A stretch of DNA of 64,000 nt. Source: Pseudomonas sp. PICF141. Lineage in GTDB: Bacteria; Pseudomonadota; Gammaproteobacteria; Pseudomonadales; Pseudomonadaceae. Within the stretch, counting starts at the first letter, position 1; every line of letters begins with the position of its first letter. A model generated the notes under the pieces. It searched no databases. It saw only the letters and a program-made list of their open reading frames with translations, and was not told the DNA's origin. The position numbers and the translations under genes were made by a program. Positions 1 to 8,351 of this stretch are shown one piece after another. Where the stretch lies: contig NZ_MUNM01000088.1 of the NCBI RefSeq assembly GCF_002286815.1, positions 1-64,000 of the forward strand, given 5' to 3'.

Positions 1-407
1 CGGGTTTGCAATGCTTTGAACATCAGCATCCCCGCCAGCATGGCGATGACGAATATCCAGGCCTGCCAATGCCCCGTGGGTAGCAACACCAGCGCCGGGC
101 CGGGGCAGATGCCGGCAATGCCCCAACCGACTCCGAAGAGCAGGCTGCCCCCGATCAGACGCCGATCCAGTTCTCGGCTGATGGGCAACTGCATAGGCGC
201 CCCCAGCAAGGACCTCGGCTGTTTCATGGCCCAATGAAACGGCCCCCAGGCCACGGCAATGGCCCCGATCATGACCAGCGCGAGGGATGGATCCCACACA
301 CCGGCAATGTCCAGGAAACCCAGCACTTTGGCCGGGTTTGCCATGCCAGCCAGCAACAGGCCGATGCCAAACAGCAGGCCAGCGAGGAATGCGATCAGTT
401 TGCGCAT
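1..407 (-). CDS. DUF6691 / YeeE-YedE half-permease, 3' end cut by window edge
   Basis: Inner-membrane protein, 134 codons visible with no stop before the left edge, so the C-terminus lies outside the window. The N-terminus opens with a hydrophobic glycine/leucine helix followed by the MANPAKVLGFLD motif typical of the DUF6691 partner of YeeE/YedE permeases. Further on are GVGWGIAGICPGPAL, with the conserved Cys, and another membrane helix. Family members work as a pair of half-permeases for thiosulfate or other sulfur compounds. The ATG lies 2 nt after the stop of the upstream YeeE/YedE gene, so the two are translationally coupled. The substrate is inferred from family only. Confidence 0.85.
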   Translation of the reverse strand, partial: MRKLIAFLAGLLFGIGLLLAGMANPAKVLGFLDIAGVWDPSLALVMIGAIAVAWGPFHWAMKQPRSLLGAPMQLPISRELDRRLIGGSLLFGVGWGIAGICPGPALVLLPTGHWQAWIFVIAMLAGMLMFKALQT

Positions 408-409
408 GT

Positions 410-844
410 TCAAAACCCCAGCAAATGACGCAGGACGAACACCGTCACGAAACCGGCGAACATGAAGCTCAATGTCGCCGCAATGGAGCGTGGCGACAGT
501 CGCGAGATACCGCACACGCCGTGGCCACTGGTGCAGCCGGAGCCATAACGAGTGCCGACGCCGACGCACAATCCGGCGACGATCAGGCCCAGGGTACCGG
601 TTTTGAATTCGATGGCCGGCCACACATGAAACAAAGCCCACAACAACGGTGCCGCCAATAGTCCGAGCAGGAACAGGGCTTTTTCGCCCCGTCCCGAATC
701 ATTGCGCTCAAACAGGCTGCCGATCAGCCCGCTGATTCCGGCCACCCGTCCGTTGGCCACAACCATGACGCTGGCCGCCAGACCGATCAGTACACCTCCG
801 GCTAAAGCGGACCACGGGGTGAAGTGAAGCGAATCAAGCATCAT
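410..844 (-). CDS. YeeE/YedE family sulfur-compound permease (144 aa)
   Basis: Integral membrane protein with four or five hydrophobic segments. It carries the YeeE/YedE signature GxRYGSGCTSGHGVCGISRLS, with the two conserved cysteines that bind sulfur substrates in the family. At 144 aa it is a half-length member, normally paired with a DUF6691 protein, which follows immediately. The ATG at 844 is chosen because GGAGAG sits five bases upstream; the in-frame start further out has no ribosome site. In other proteobacteria such pairs are tied to sulfide, persulfide or thiosulfate handling. No BigR- or ArsR-type regulator is visible in the window. Confidence 0.88.
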   Translation of the reverse strand: MMLDSLHFTPWSALAGGVLIGLAASVMVVANGRVAGISGLIGSLFERNDSGRGEKALFLLGLLAAPLLWALFHVWPAIEFKTGTLGLIVAGLCVGVGTRYGSGCTSGHGVCGISRLSPRSIAATLSFMFAGFVTVFVLRHLLGF

Positions 845-922
845 GGCAACTCTCCAGACGGGCAAAGAACGGCACTAAACCACTCTTTTTTGTTTGAGCA
901 TAGGGCTGCTTTTGGGTACCCG

Positions 923-949
923 CGTCACAAAACCGAATCCTCAATCGTC
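923..949 (+). promoter_or_regulatory. Candidate ECF41 sigma-factor promoter
   Basis: CGTCACA at 923-929 and CGTC at 946-949 are separated by exactly 16 nt. As I recall it, the published ECF41 promoter is TGTCACA-N16-CGTC, so this matches at all but the first base. It lies 35 nt before the decarboxylase-like gene that precedes the ECF41 sigma gene, as expected for an autoregulated operon. Confidence 0.72.
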
Positions 950-984
950 ATCCTGTTGAATCCCTCAAATTACGGAGCAACACG

Positions 985-1419
985 ATGTCGTCCAACACCC
1001 AACCGGTCAATCTGCTGCAGTCCATTCCTCAGGTTTTCGAAAGCCTGACCCAGGTTCATGCCACCCTTGTCAGACATGACCTGGACCCGACCCTCAAACA
1101 CCTGCTGCACCTGCGTGCCTCGCAGATTAACCAATGCGGTTTCTGCGTGAAGATGCACACCCGCGAGGCGCGCGAGGCCAATGAAACCAACGAGCGCCTG
1201 GATCGCCTGATTGTCTGGCGCCATGTCAGCGATTTCAGCGCCTCGGAACGCGCAGCACTGGCCTGGACCGAAGCCCTGACCGTACTCGATGAGAAGACCG
1301 ATTACGCCAGCCTGCGCGGCGACTTGCGCGAGCATTTCAACGACGCGCAGATCGGTGCCTTGACGGCCGAGATCGGCATGATCAACCTGTGGAACCGTTT
1401 GCAGGTGTCGAGGCACTGA
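985..1419 (+). CDS. Carboxymuconolactone decarboxylase / AhpD-like protein (144 aa)
   Basis: Small all-helical protein of the carboxymuconolactone decarboxylase-AhpD superfamily. The core peroxidatic motif is present: Cys51-Gly-Phe-Cys54 followed by His58, in the context INQCGFCVKMHTREAREA. Members with this CxxC-x3-H site usually act as alkylhydroperoxidase-like thiol enzymes rather than as true decarboxylases. It sits 3 nt upstream of an ECF41 sigma factor. ECF41 genes are characteristically linked to carboxymuconolactone decarboxylases, oxidoreductases or epimerases, and the shared promoter at 923-949 supports co-transcription. The natural substrate is unknown. Confidence 0.9.
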   Translation: MSSNTQPVNLLQSIPQVFESLTQVHATLVRHDLDPTLKHLLHLRASQINQCGFCVKMHTREAREANETNERLDRLIVWRHVSDFSASERAALAWTEALTVLDEKTDYASLRGDLREHFNDAQIGALTAEIGMINLWNRLQVSRH

Positions 1420-1422
1420 TCG

Positions 1423-2316
1423 ATGAACTCCGCTGAAAACGCCGCCGCTGTATTCGAGCAGCGCCGGCCCTTTTTGCTTGGTCTGGCGTATCGCATTCTC
1501 GGCTCGCGCACCGAAGCCGAGGATGTGGTGCAAGAGCTGTTCATCAAATGGCTGGAGGCCGATTGGGCTTCCATTGCCACGCCAGCCGCCTGGCTCACCA
1601 CAGCCTGCACCCGGCACTGCATTGACCTGCTGCGCTCGGCGCACACGTCACGAGTCGACTACATCGGCACCTGGCTGCCAGAGCCGATTCACACTACCCA
1701 CCAGCATTCACCCGAACACATGCATGAACTGGCCTCGTCTTTGTCCACCGCGCTCCTGCTCTTGCTGGAACGGCTGACACCCAAGGAACGCGCCGCGTAC
1801 CTGCTCTACGAAATTTTCGACATGGATTACGTGCAAGTGGCCGAGGCGATTGGGGTCCAGGAAGCGGCTTGTCGCAAACTGGTGTCCCGGGCCAAGGCTG
1901 GCCTGGGGAGCGGGCAAATCCGCTATCAGCCGGAGCTGGCGCGTCAGGATCAATTGCTGAGCGCCTTTCACAGCGCCATCGCCAGTGGCTCAACCGCATC
2001 CCTGACCGCGCTGCTGGCCGAAGACGTCGAACTCTACGCCGACGGCGGCGGCAAGGCCTCGGCCATCCGCGAAACCCTTTTGGGCACCAACAGTGTGCTG
2101 GATTTCATCGGTCAGTCGCTGCATGCCTACTGGCAGACGTATGAATGGCTGCCCACGCAAATCAATGGCGCTCAAGGCGTGATCATCAAAGCTGACGGCG
2201 AACTCGTCGCGTCGCTGAGTTTTGGTTTTGACGCAGCGGGGCAGGTGAACCGGATTTTCATCATGCGTAATCCGGATAAGTTGGCGGGGTTGGAGGATTT
2301 GTTGGATGTGCAGTGA
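1423..2316 (+). CDS. ECF41-group RNA polymerase sigma factor with SnoaL-like C-terminal domain (297 aa)
   Basis: Extracytoplasmic-function sigma factor. Region sigma-2 covers about residues 10-75 (AYRILGSRTEAEDVVQELF) and sigma-4 about 108-160 (LTPKERAAYLLYEIF). The extra C-terminal SnoaL-like domain spans about 172-297. All three hallmarks of group ECF41 are readable: WLPEP in the linker (84-88), DGGGK (207-211) and NPDKL (283-287). In this group the C-terminal domain replaces an anti-sigma factor and modulates activity, and accordingly no anti-sigma gene is present. The gene follows its AhpD-like partner by 3 nt. The signal sensed is unknown. Confidence 0.94.
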   Translation: MNSAENAAAVFEQRRPFLLGLAYRILGSRTEAEDVVQELFIKWLEADWASIATPAAWLTTACTRHCIDLLRSAHTSRVDYIGTWLPEPIHTTHQHSPEHMHELASSLSTALLLLLERLTPKERAAYLLYEIFDMDYVQVAEAIGVQEAACRKLVSRAKAGLGSGQIRYQPELARQDQLLSAFHSAIASGSTASLTALLAEDVELYADGGGKASAIRETLLGTNSVLDFIGQSLHAYWQTYEWLPTQINGAQGVIIKADGELVASLSFGFDAAGQVNRIFIMRNPDKLAGLEDLLDVQ

Positions 2317-2384
2317 TGCAGTGAAGCATCGTTGCCAACTGATCAACCGGGTACACCCGCGATCACGCGGATACATGCAACCCC

Positions 2385-2417
2385 TGTAGGAGCTGGCGAA
2401 GCCTGCGATCTTTTTAT
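2385..2417. repeat. Degenerate single REP half-site
   Basis: TGTAGGAGCTGGCGAAGCCTGCGATC is a diverged copy of the REP type seen intact at 6125-6216. It lies after the sigma-factor gene and has no inverted partner nearby. Confidence 0.7.
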
Positions 2418-2520
2418 CTTGTGGTCCCGGCACCCGCTTGATTCGCACTATCAGAGCCCCCAGCGGTCGTAATCTTCACAGGGCCGCGCGTAACTGCGCC
2501 CCCGCAACCGTGGAGCTCCA

Positions 2521-4017
2521 ATGAGCCAGGACGTCCTGACCACCGAAACCAATCGCCGCCAGTTGCAGCAGATCATTGCCGGTCTGTCCGACGGGGTGAT
2601 TCTGCTGGAGCTCGACCAGACGATCCTGTGGGCCAATGACGCCGCGCTGACCATGCACGGGGTCAGCCGGATCGGTGAGCTGGGCGCCAATGCCAAGGAA
2701 TATGCGAAGCGGTTTGCCTTGCGCTATCGCAACCATCATCCGGTTGCGCCGCAGAATTATCCGATCAGCCGCGTTGCCCGCGGCGAGGTGTTCAGCGAAG
2801 TACTGGTTGAATTGACGCCAGTCGAAAACGACGAACGCACCTGGGTTCACAGTGTGCGCAGCATGGTACTGACCGACCGCGTCGGCGAGCCGGAGTCGTT
2901 GGTGCTGATCATGAATGACGTCACCGAATGGGCCAGCGCCGAGCAACGTTTCGAAAAGACCTTCAATGCCAACCCGGCCCCGGCGGTGATCTGTCGCCTC
3001 AGCGATTTGCGCTACATCAAAGTCAATCAGGGCTTCCTGGAAATGACCGGTTATGCCCGTGAGCAAGTAATCGGCGCTTCGACCTATGAACTGGATGTGC
3101 TGGAGCGGGCTGAAAACAAGGAACTGGCCAAGCAGCGTTTGCGTGAGGGGGCAACCATTGCGCAAATGCAGGCCGAACTGCAATTGCCCGACGGTGGCAG
3201 CAAACAGGTGATCGTTGCCGGGCAACCACTGGAGCTCAACGACGAAGCTTGCATGCTGTTTTCCTTCGTCGACATGGAGCTGCGGCACAAGGCTGAAATT
3301 GCCCTGCGCCAGAGTGAGGAACGGTTTGCCAAAGCCTTTCGCCTCACCCCGGTGCCGATCCTGATATGCAGCGCCAACGATCAAGTGGTAATGGATGTAA
3401 ACGAAGCCTTTCTCGATACCCTCGCGTGCCCGAGTGAAGAGGTGCTCGGCAAAACCGTGGCGCAGCTTGGTTTCATCGATGATGCAGGCGCTCGCACGCA
3501 ATTGTTTGCGGCCCTTCAGAAAAACGGCAGCGTGGATCGCGTCGATGTCCGAGTGCGCAGGACAGAGGCCGGGCTGATCGATTGCGCAATCTCGGCAGAC
3601 ACCGTGAAGATTCAGGACAGTCTTTGCTACCTGCTGGTGTTGATGGACATCACGGAGCGTAAACGCACCGAGCTGGAATTGGTGTCGGCCATTGAAGAGG
3701 TGATGAAAGATGCCTCCTGGTTCAGCCGCACGCTGATCGAAAAACTCGCCAACGTGAAGAATGTCAATTCACCGCAGTTGCCCACGGTGTCGTTCACCCA
3801 ACTGACCGCGCGAGAGCGCGATGTGCTCGGTTTGATCTGCGAAGGCCTGGCCGACAAGGAAATCGCCGCACGCCTGAAACTGGCGCCTAATACGGTGCGC
3901 AATCATGTTTCGACGGTGTATTCCAAACTCGACGTGCACAGCCGCAGCGAAGCGATTGTATGGGCTCGCGAACGGGGTCTGTTCTCCAGCGAGAGACAGC
4001 CCAAGGGGCAACGTTAA
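2521..4017 (+). CDS. Multi-PAS sensor-regulator with LuxR-type DNA-binding domain (498 aa)
   Basis: Cytoplasmic one-component regulator with no membrane segment. Three PAS-like modules are readable at about residues 10-130, 140-255 and 265-385. The second and third each end in the PAC-like pattern (SFVDMELRHKAE, VLMDITERKRTE). A LuxR/FixJ helix-turn-helix follows at about 425-490 (LTARERDVLGLICEG, IAARLKLAPNTVRNHVSTVY). There is no receiver or kinase domain, so a ligand or cofactor bound to a PAS module probably gates DNA binding directly. The start has GGAG about seven bases upstream. The gene appears monocistronic. Ligand and targets cannot be read from the sequence. Confidence 0.88.
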   Translation: MSQDVLTTETNRRQLQQIIAGLSDGVILLELDQTILWANDAALTMHGVSRIGELGANAKEYAKRFALRYRNHHPVAPQNYPISRVARGEVFSEVLVELTPVENDERTWVHSVRSMVLTDRVGEPESLVLIMNDVTEWASAEQRFEKTFNANPAPAVICRLSDLRYIKVNQGFLEMTGYAREQVIGASTYELDVLERAENKELAKQRLREGATIAQMQAELQLPDGGSKQVIVAGQPLELNDEACMLFSFVDMELRHKAEIALRQSEERFAKAFRLTPVPILICSANDQVVMDVNEAFLDTLACPSEEVLGKTVAQLGFIDDAGARTQLFAALQKNGSVDRVDVRVRRTEAGLIDCAISADTVKIQDSLCYLLVLMDITERKRTELELVSAIEEVMKDASWFSRTLIEKLANVKNVNSPQLPTVSFTQLTARERDVLGLICEGLADKEIAARLKLAPNTVRNHVSTVYSKLDVHSRSEAIVWARERGLFSSERQPKGQR

Positions 4018-4022
4018 GATGC

Positions 4023-4053
4023 AAATGCACTAGTTGGAATGGTGCATTTTGAT
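4023..4053 (+). terminator. Possible hairpin terminator after PAS-LuxR gene
   Basis: AAATGCAC (4023-4030) and GTGCATTT (4042-4049) form an 8-bp stem with an 11-nt loop, followed by a short T-rich run, 6 nt after the stop codon. The stem is AT-rich, so the call is tentative. Confidence 0.4.
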
Positions 4054-4210
4054 GTTCTGCTCAGGGGCTGGTTTTTTTAGGCTGTGAAGGGGCGATACGT
4101 GGCTTCGGGTCGGTATCGCATCTTTTTCGATGCAGCTAAAGGAACAGCCACATGGGTGCGAACAGTTCAAGCGTGGAGTCGATTTCAGGTCGTGGCCAAG
4201 GTGAATCGGG

Positions 4211-4459
4211 ATGAATCATCTGGCGCAATTGCGTACGCAACTGGAGCAGAGTTTTTCGCCGTTGGCCTGTGAGTGCGCGCTCACCGGGGATAATTCGTTG
4301 ACAGTGAAGCTTTATCATCGGGAGACGGGGCAGGTGGATCTGGTGGTCAGCGGCTTGAACATGGCGACTCTCAGGACGCCGGAGGCGGTGACGGCGTTGA
4401 TTGAAGAGTTGCAGTACGAGCTTGAGAGCATTGGCCTGCATCGGTCCAGTGCGTTGTAG
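4211..4459 (+). CDS. DUF1652 domain protein (82 aa)
   Basis: Short soluble protein matching the Pseudomonas DUF1652 pattern. A helix of the type LAQLRTQLEQSFSPLACEC is followed by two strands (SLTVKLYHRETGQVDLVVSG) and a C-terminal helix with LIEELQYELES. The function of the family is unknown; it is nearly confined to pseudomonads and often sits alone, as here. AAGGTG lies seven bases before the ATG. About 190 bases precede it and 150 follow it without another gene. Confidence 0.85.
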   Translation: MNHLAQLRTQLEQSFSPLACECALTGDNSLTVKLYHRETGQVDLVVSGLNMATLRTPEAVTALIEELQYELESIGLHRSSAL

Positions 4460-4610
4460 GCGCAGGCTTGTTTCCCGCTGCTTTTCCTGGCATTGGCGGC
4501 TGGCTGGGCTATAAGGAATGCGAGGTATTTCTTTTCTGTGACGGGGTCGCCTTTGTGCGGTGTGGTTTTTGTGTCGCGGAAAATGTCGATTACTTACCGC
4601 GGGTCAGCCT

Positions 4611-4832
4611 ATGAACAGTCTTGGGATACGTATTTTTTCGCCACTGTCACTCTTACTCTGCGCGGCAATTCTGGGTGGTTGCGCGAGTCCGCCGCCACCG
4701 CCACCCGCTGCGCCACCACCGCCACCGGTTCGCACCTGTCAGACCTCCGAAAACACCGATGTACAGGGCGACATGAGGGCTGAAGGTCAGGTGACGAGGA
4801 CCACGACTCTCACCCGTTGCGTCACTCAGTAA
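4611..4832 (+). CDS. Small proline-rich lipoprotein (73 aa)
   Basis: The N-terminal signal peptide ends in the lipobox LGGC, so the mature protein should begin with a lipidated Cys at about residue 24. It is followed by an unusual run of prolines and alanines (PPPPPPAAPPPPP) that could span periplasmic distance. The short C-terminal part is rich in Thr and charged residues and contains two Cys that might pair. An in-frame start 51 bases upstream is rejected because it would bury the signal peptide. I recognise no named family. The ribosome site is weak. Confidence 0.68.
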   Translation: MNSLGIRIFSPLSLLLCAAILGGCASPPPPPPAAPPPPPVRTCQTSENTDVQGDMRAEGQVTRTTTLTRCVTQ

Positions 4833-4893
4833 GCAATGGCGTGTACCGCCAGTTGCCTATTGCGCGACTGGCGTGTGTGACCCGAGCGGCGAT

Positions 4894-6009
4894 TCAGACT
4901 TCCTCGATCCTGACCCACCGCGACTCGCGTGCCGCCAGGCGAATCGCGGTTGCCAGGCGTTCGACTTCCCACGCTTGCTCGAAATCCGTCCCGTTCTGAC
5001 CGAGGCCCGCCAGCGCCATCACCAACTCATGCACTTCCAGAGTCTTGAGTTCGTTGTAACCCAACTGATGCCCCGGCGCCGGGCTGAAAGCGGCATAACC
5101 CGGTAGATCCGGCCCTGCCAGCAGCCGTTGGAAACCACCTTGCCCTGCGCGATACATCCGCAGTTCGTTCAAGCGTTCCTGATCGAACGCCAAAGTGCCC
5201 CGGGTGCCGCTGATTTCAAAACTCAGGTGATTCTTGTAACCGTGTTTGAGCCAACTGCTGCTGAACGTCCCGCACACGCCGTTGGCGAACCGTAGCAACG
5301 CGTGGACCTGATCGTCGACCGCGACCTCGCGTCGTTCCTGGCCACCTAACGTAACGGGGCGTTGCGCATGCACGGTCTGGGTGTTCGCGCACACCGCCTC
5401 GATTTCGCCCAGCAGATGACGGGCCATGGCCAGCAAGTGACTGCCCAGGTCCGCCAAGGCACCGCCTGCGTAATCAGCGTCACAACGCCAGGACCAGGGT
5501 GAAGCGGGATCGGCCATGAAGTCTTCGCTGAATTCGCCCTGGAAACTGATGATCTGTCCCAACGCTCCGCTTTGAATCAAATCCCGAGCGAGGCCGATGA
5601 TCGGGTTGTGTTGATAGTTGTAGCCGACCCGCGTCACCACGCCCGCGGCTTTAGCGGCCAGACGCATGGCGCTGGCCTGTTCGAGGTTCACCGCCAGCGG
5701 CTTCTCGCAATACACCGGCTTGCCGGCGGCGAGGGCGGCCATGGCCATGGGGTAGTGCAGATGATTGGGGGTGGTGATGGCGATCAGATTGACCTTGGGG
5801 TCATTGATCAGCTGTTGCCAGTCGCTGTGGGCGGCATCGAAGCCCCACGCGTCGGCGCAATGTCGGGCGCGCTGCGGATCGGCGTCGGCGAGGGCGGCGA
5901 GATTGAGCTTCAGCGGCAATTCAAAAACGGCGCTGACATTACGAAAGGCCAAGGCGTGGGCGCGGCCCATGAAACCTGTGCCGATAAGTCCGATACCGAG
6001 TTCGCGCAT
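4894..6009 (-). CDS. Gfo/Idh/MocA family NAD(P)-dependent oxidoreductase (371 aa)
   Basis: Two-domain sugar or polyol dehydrogenase type. The N-terminal Rossmann fold has GLIGTGFMGRAHA, and the EKP motif (YCEKPLAVNLEQA) contributes the conserved lysine. The C-terminal alpha/beta domain includes GGALADLGSHLLAMARHLLG, with the usual Asp and His. The ATG at 6009 is preferred over an upstream ATG because AGGAC precedes it and the Rossmann strand starts directly after it. Substrates in this family are cyclitols, hexoses or sugar nucleotides and cannot be chosen here. The gene stands alone, bounded upstream by a REP pair. Confidence 0.9.
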   Translation of the reverse strand: MRELGIGLIGTGFMGRAHALAFRNVSAVFELPLKLNLAALADADPQRARHCADAWGFDAAHSDWQQLINDPKVNLIAITTPNHLHYPMAMAALAAGKPVYCEKPLAVNLEQASAMRLAAKAAGVVTRVGYNYQHNPIIGLARDLIQSGALGQIISFQGEFSEDFMADPASPWSWRCDADYAGGALADLGSHLLAMARHLLGEIEAVCANTQTVHAQRPVTLGGQERREVAVDDQVHALLRFANGVCGTFSSSWLKHGYKNHLSFEISGTRGTLAFDQERLNELRMYRAGQGGFQRLLAGPDLPGYAAFSPAPGHQLGYNELKTLEVHELVMALAGLGQNGTDFEQAWEVERLATAIRLAARESRWVRIEEV

Positions 6010-6124
6010 AGCCGAGTCCTTTGGATTTTTATTTTCAGGAGGGCTATTTATGGAATAAATATTCCCAATATGCAAATCATGGAATAAATATTCTTGTGTT
6101 GGCTCCGGCACTGCCTGATCCCAC

Positions 6125-6216
6125 TGTAGGAGCTGCCGAAGGCTGCGATCTTTTGATCTTTAACGATTCAACTGACGCCATAGATCAAAAGATCGCAGCC
6201 TTCGGCAGCTCCTACA
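6125..6216. repeat. Paired inverted REP element (GTAGGAGCTGCCGAAGG type)
   Basis: Two perfect 35-nt arms (6125-6159 and 6182-6216) are inverted around a 22-nt centre. This is a typical Pseudomonas REP doublet in an intergenic region between leftward genes. Related copies occur at 19038, 37278 and 63774. Confidence 0.92.
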
Positions 6217-6243
6217 CGGGGTTGGTGTGCTCACGTGAGAAGC

Positions 6244-6269
6244 AAAAAAGGCAGCCATTTGGCTGCCTT
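6244..6269 (-). terminator. Rho-independent terminator of the SDR-phosphotransferase operon
   Basis: Reading leftward, the perfect stem AAGGCAGCC / GGCTGCCTT with an AAA loop is followed by a run of six T. It begins about 20 nt after the stop of the SDR gene. Confidence 0.88.
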
Positions 6270-6290
6270 CGGTTTACTCGCAGAACCCAG

Positions 6291-7058
6291 TCAGGACAAA
6301 AACCCACCATCCACATTCAACGAAACCCCAGTCGTGTAGCTCGACGCCTCACTGGCCAGGTACAGCACCGCGCCAGCCATTTCACTCGGGTCCGCTACAC
6401 GCTTGAGCGGAATCTGCTGCAGCGCCGTTTGCAATATGGCGTCGTTTTTCACCAGCGCCGAAGCGAACTTGGTGTCGGTCAGACCCGGCAGCAGGGCATT
6501 GCAACGGATGCCGAATGGCGCGCATTCCTTGGCGAAGACTTTGGTCATGTTGATCACCGCTGCCTTGGTCACCGAGTAGATGCCCTGGAAGATCCCCGGC
6601 GAAACACCATTGATCGAGGCGACGTTGATGATGCTGCCGCCGCCGTGTTCGCGCATCAGCTTGCCGGCTTCCACCGACATGAAGAAGTAGCCGCGAATGT
6701 TCACGTCGACGGTTTTCTGGAAGGCGCTGAGGTCGGTGTCCAGTACGTTGCAGAACTGCGGGTTGGTCGCCGCGTTATTGACCAGAATGTCCAGGCGCCC
6801 GAACTGTTCGCGGATGCCGGCGAAGACCTGGGTGATCTGTTCCATTTCACCAATGTGGCAAGCGATGGCGGTCGCTTTGCCGCCGGCGGCGATGATCGCA
6901 TCGGCGACGTGCTGACAACCGTCGAGCTTGCGGCTCGAAACGATGACATGGGCGCCTTGTTGCGCCAGCAGTTTGGCGATGGCTTCACCGATGCCACGGC
7001 TGGCGCCGGAGACGAAAGCGATCTTGCCGTCGAGGTCGAACAACTGAGTCTTGGACAT
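6291..7058 (-). CDS. Short-chain dehydrogenase/reductase (255 aa)
   Basis: Classical SDR. The cofactor motif GASRGIG is at 18-24, the NNAA motif at 94-97, and the catalytic residues are Ser148, Tyr161 and Lys165 (YSVTK). The C-terminus ends in SLNVDGGFLS, typical of the FabG-like branch. AAGGAA precedes the ATG. It follows the phosphotransferase gene by 38 nt on the same strand and is closed by a terminator at 6244-6269. SDRs beside ACAD10-like phosphotransferases are common in fatty-acid or acyl-CoA degradation loci, so a 3-hydroxyacyl or related substrate is plausible but not proven. Confidence 0.9.
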   Translation of the reverse strand: MSKTQLFDLDGKIAFVSGASRGIGEAIAKLLAQQGAHVIVSSRKLDGCQHVADAIIAAGGKATAIACHIGEMEQITQVFAGIREQFGRLDILVNNAATNPQFCNVLDTDLSAFQKTVDVNIRGYFFMSVEAGKLMREHGGGSIINVASINGVSPGIFQGIYSVTKAAVINMTKVFAKECAPFGIRCNALLPGLTDTKFASALVKNDAILQTALQQIPLKRVADPSEMAGAVLYLASEASSYTTGVSLNVDGGFLS

Positions 7059-7096
7059 GATTTTTCCTTGTTATTGGGCCCGATCAGCGGCCGTGA

Positions 7097-8164
7097 TCAG
7101 AGACTGGATTTATCAATGACTTGCAGGCTCATCTGCTCCAGCAGTTTGTTCATGTGAATGAACTGTGCGAAGCGTTTGTCCTGGGTCTGACCATGGAAGA
7201 AGCGGTAGTAGATCTGCTGCACGATGCCGGCCAGACGGAACAGGCCGTAGGTGTAGTAGAAGTCGAAATTGTCGATCTGGATGCCCGCGCGTTCGGCGTA
7301 GTAATCGACGAACTCACGGCGGGTCAGCATGCCGGGAGCGTGGCTCGGCTGACGGCGCATCAATTGCACCGGCGCCGGGTCGCCGGCTTCGATCCAGTAG
7401 GCGAGGGTGTTGCCCAGGTCCATCAGCGGGTCGCCGAGGGTGGTCAGCTCCCAATCCAGCACACCGATGATCTGCATCGGGTTCTCGGGGTCGAGAATCA
7501 CGTTGTCGAAGCGGTAATCGTTGTGGACGATGCTCGATGTCGGGTGATCGGCCGGCATCTTGTCATTGAGCCAGGCCTTCACCGCTTCCCACTTCGGTGC
7601 ATCCGGGGTCAGGGCTTTTTCGTAGCGCTCGCTCCAGCCTTTGATTTGCCGCGCGACATAACCTTCGGGCTTGCCGAGGTCGCCCAGGCCACAGGCCTTG
7701 TAATCGACCCGGTGCAGTTCCACAAATTTGTCGATAAAGCTTTTGCACAGGGCTTCGGTCTTCGCAGAATCAAGGCCCAGTTCCGGTGGCAGTTCGGAGC
7801 GCAGGATGATGCCCTTGACCCGTTCCATCACATAAAACTCGGCGCCGATCACTGACTCGTCGGTGCAGTGCACATAGGCTTTGGGGCAATAGGGAAAGCC
7901 ATCTCGCAGCTGATTGAGAATGCGAAACTCGCGGCCCATGTCGTGGGCGGACTTGGCCTTGTGACCGAACGGTGGCCGACGCAGGACGAATTCCTGTTCG
8001 GGGTATTCCAGCAGGTAAGTCAGGTTCGACGCACCGCCCGGAAACTGGCTGATTTTCGGCAAGCCGCTCAGGCCCGGAATGTGCGCCTTGAGGTATGGAT
8101 CGATCAGGCTGGCATCGAGTTCTTCGCCGGAGCGGATACGGGTGGACTGGTCAGTAAGCGCCAT
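7097..8164 (-). CDS. ACAD10-like phosphotransferase family protein (355 aa)
   Basis: Kinase-fold protein of the aminoglycoside-phosphotransferase (APH) superfamily, close to the N-terminal half of ACAD10/ACAD11. Visible elements are an ATP-binding N-lobe (FPGGASNLTYLLEY, FVLRRPP), the catalytic loop IVHNDYRFDNVIL and the metal-binding VLDWELTTLGDPLMDL. The C-terminus carries the conserved YGLFRLAGIVQQIYYRF. ACAD10/11 phosphorylate 4-hydroxyacyl-CoAs so that they can re-enter beta-oxidation; by analogy this enzyme may phosphorylate a hydroxy-acyl compound. First gene of a two-gene operon with the SDR; AAGGGA precedes the ATG. Antibiotic resistance is unlikely. Confidence 0.88.
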   Translation of the reverse strand: MALTDQSTRIRSGEELDASLIDPYLKAHIPGLSGLPKISQFPGGASNLTYLLEYPEQEFVLRRPPFGHKAKSAHDMGREFRILNQLRDGFPYCPKAYVHCTDESVIGAEFYVMERVKGIILRSELPPELGLDSAKTEALCKSFIDKFVELHRVDYKACGLGDLGKPEGYVARQIKGWSERYEKALTPDAPKWEAVKAWLNDKMPADHPTSSIVHNDYRFDNVILDPENPMQIIGVLDWELTTLGDPLMDLGNTLAYWIEAGDPAPVQLMRRQPSHAPGMLTRREFVDYYAERAGIQIDNFDFYYTYGLFRLAGIVQQIYYRFFHGQTQDKRFAQFIHMNKLLEQMSLQVIDKSSL

Positions 8165-8351
8165 GCTTATCCCTTCTGCTTATTTTGGAGGCCAGACATC
8201 ATTGGCTAATCTAATGGTGCGCCGGGATGGCCACAAGCGCGGCACGGTCTTATAGGTTAGCGTGTTGCCGGACAATCAGCGTTCCTGATGTGCGCGAACC
8301 GGCTCGGCGGACTATGGTTCAGGGAAGTCGCTTCCAGGAAGGAGATTCGAC

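Noticed and set aside
2476..3501. 341-codon leftward frame opposite the PAS-LuxR gene
   Set aside because: No start signal and no domain; the + strand PAS and LuxR motifs are unambiguous.
7097..8164. Aminoglycoside resistance phosphotransferase
   Set aside because: Motifs and the SDR neighbour point to the ACAD10-like acyl-metabolism branch, not to drug-modifying enzymes.
8241..8260. GGCACGGTCTTATAGG resembles a sigma-54 promoter before the DUF4280 gene
   Set aside because: The GC of the -12 element is missing at the required spacing, so it is not a sigma-54 promoter by sequence.
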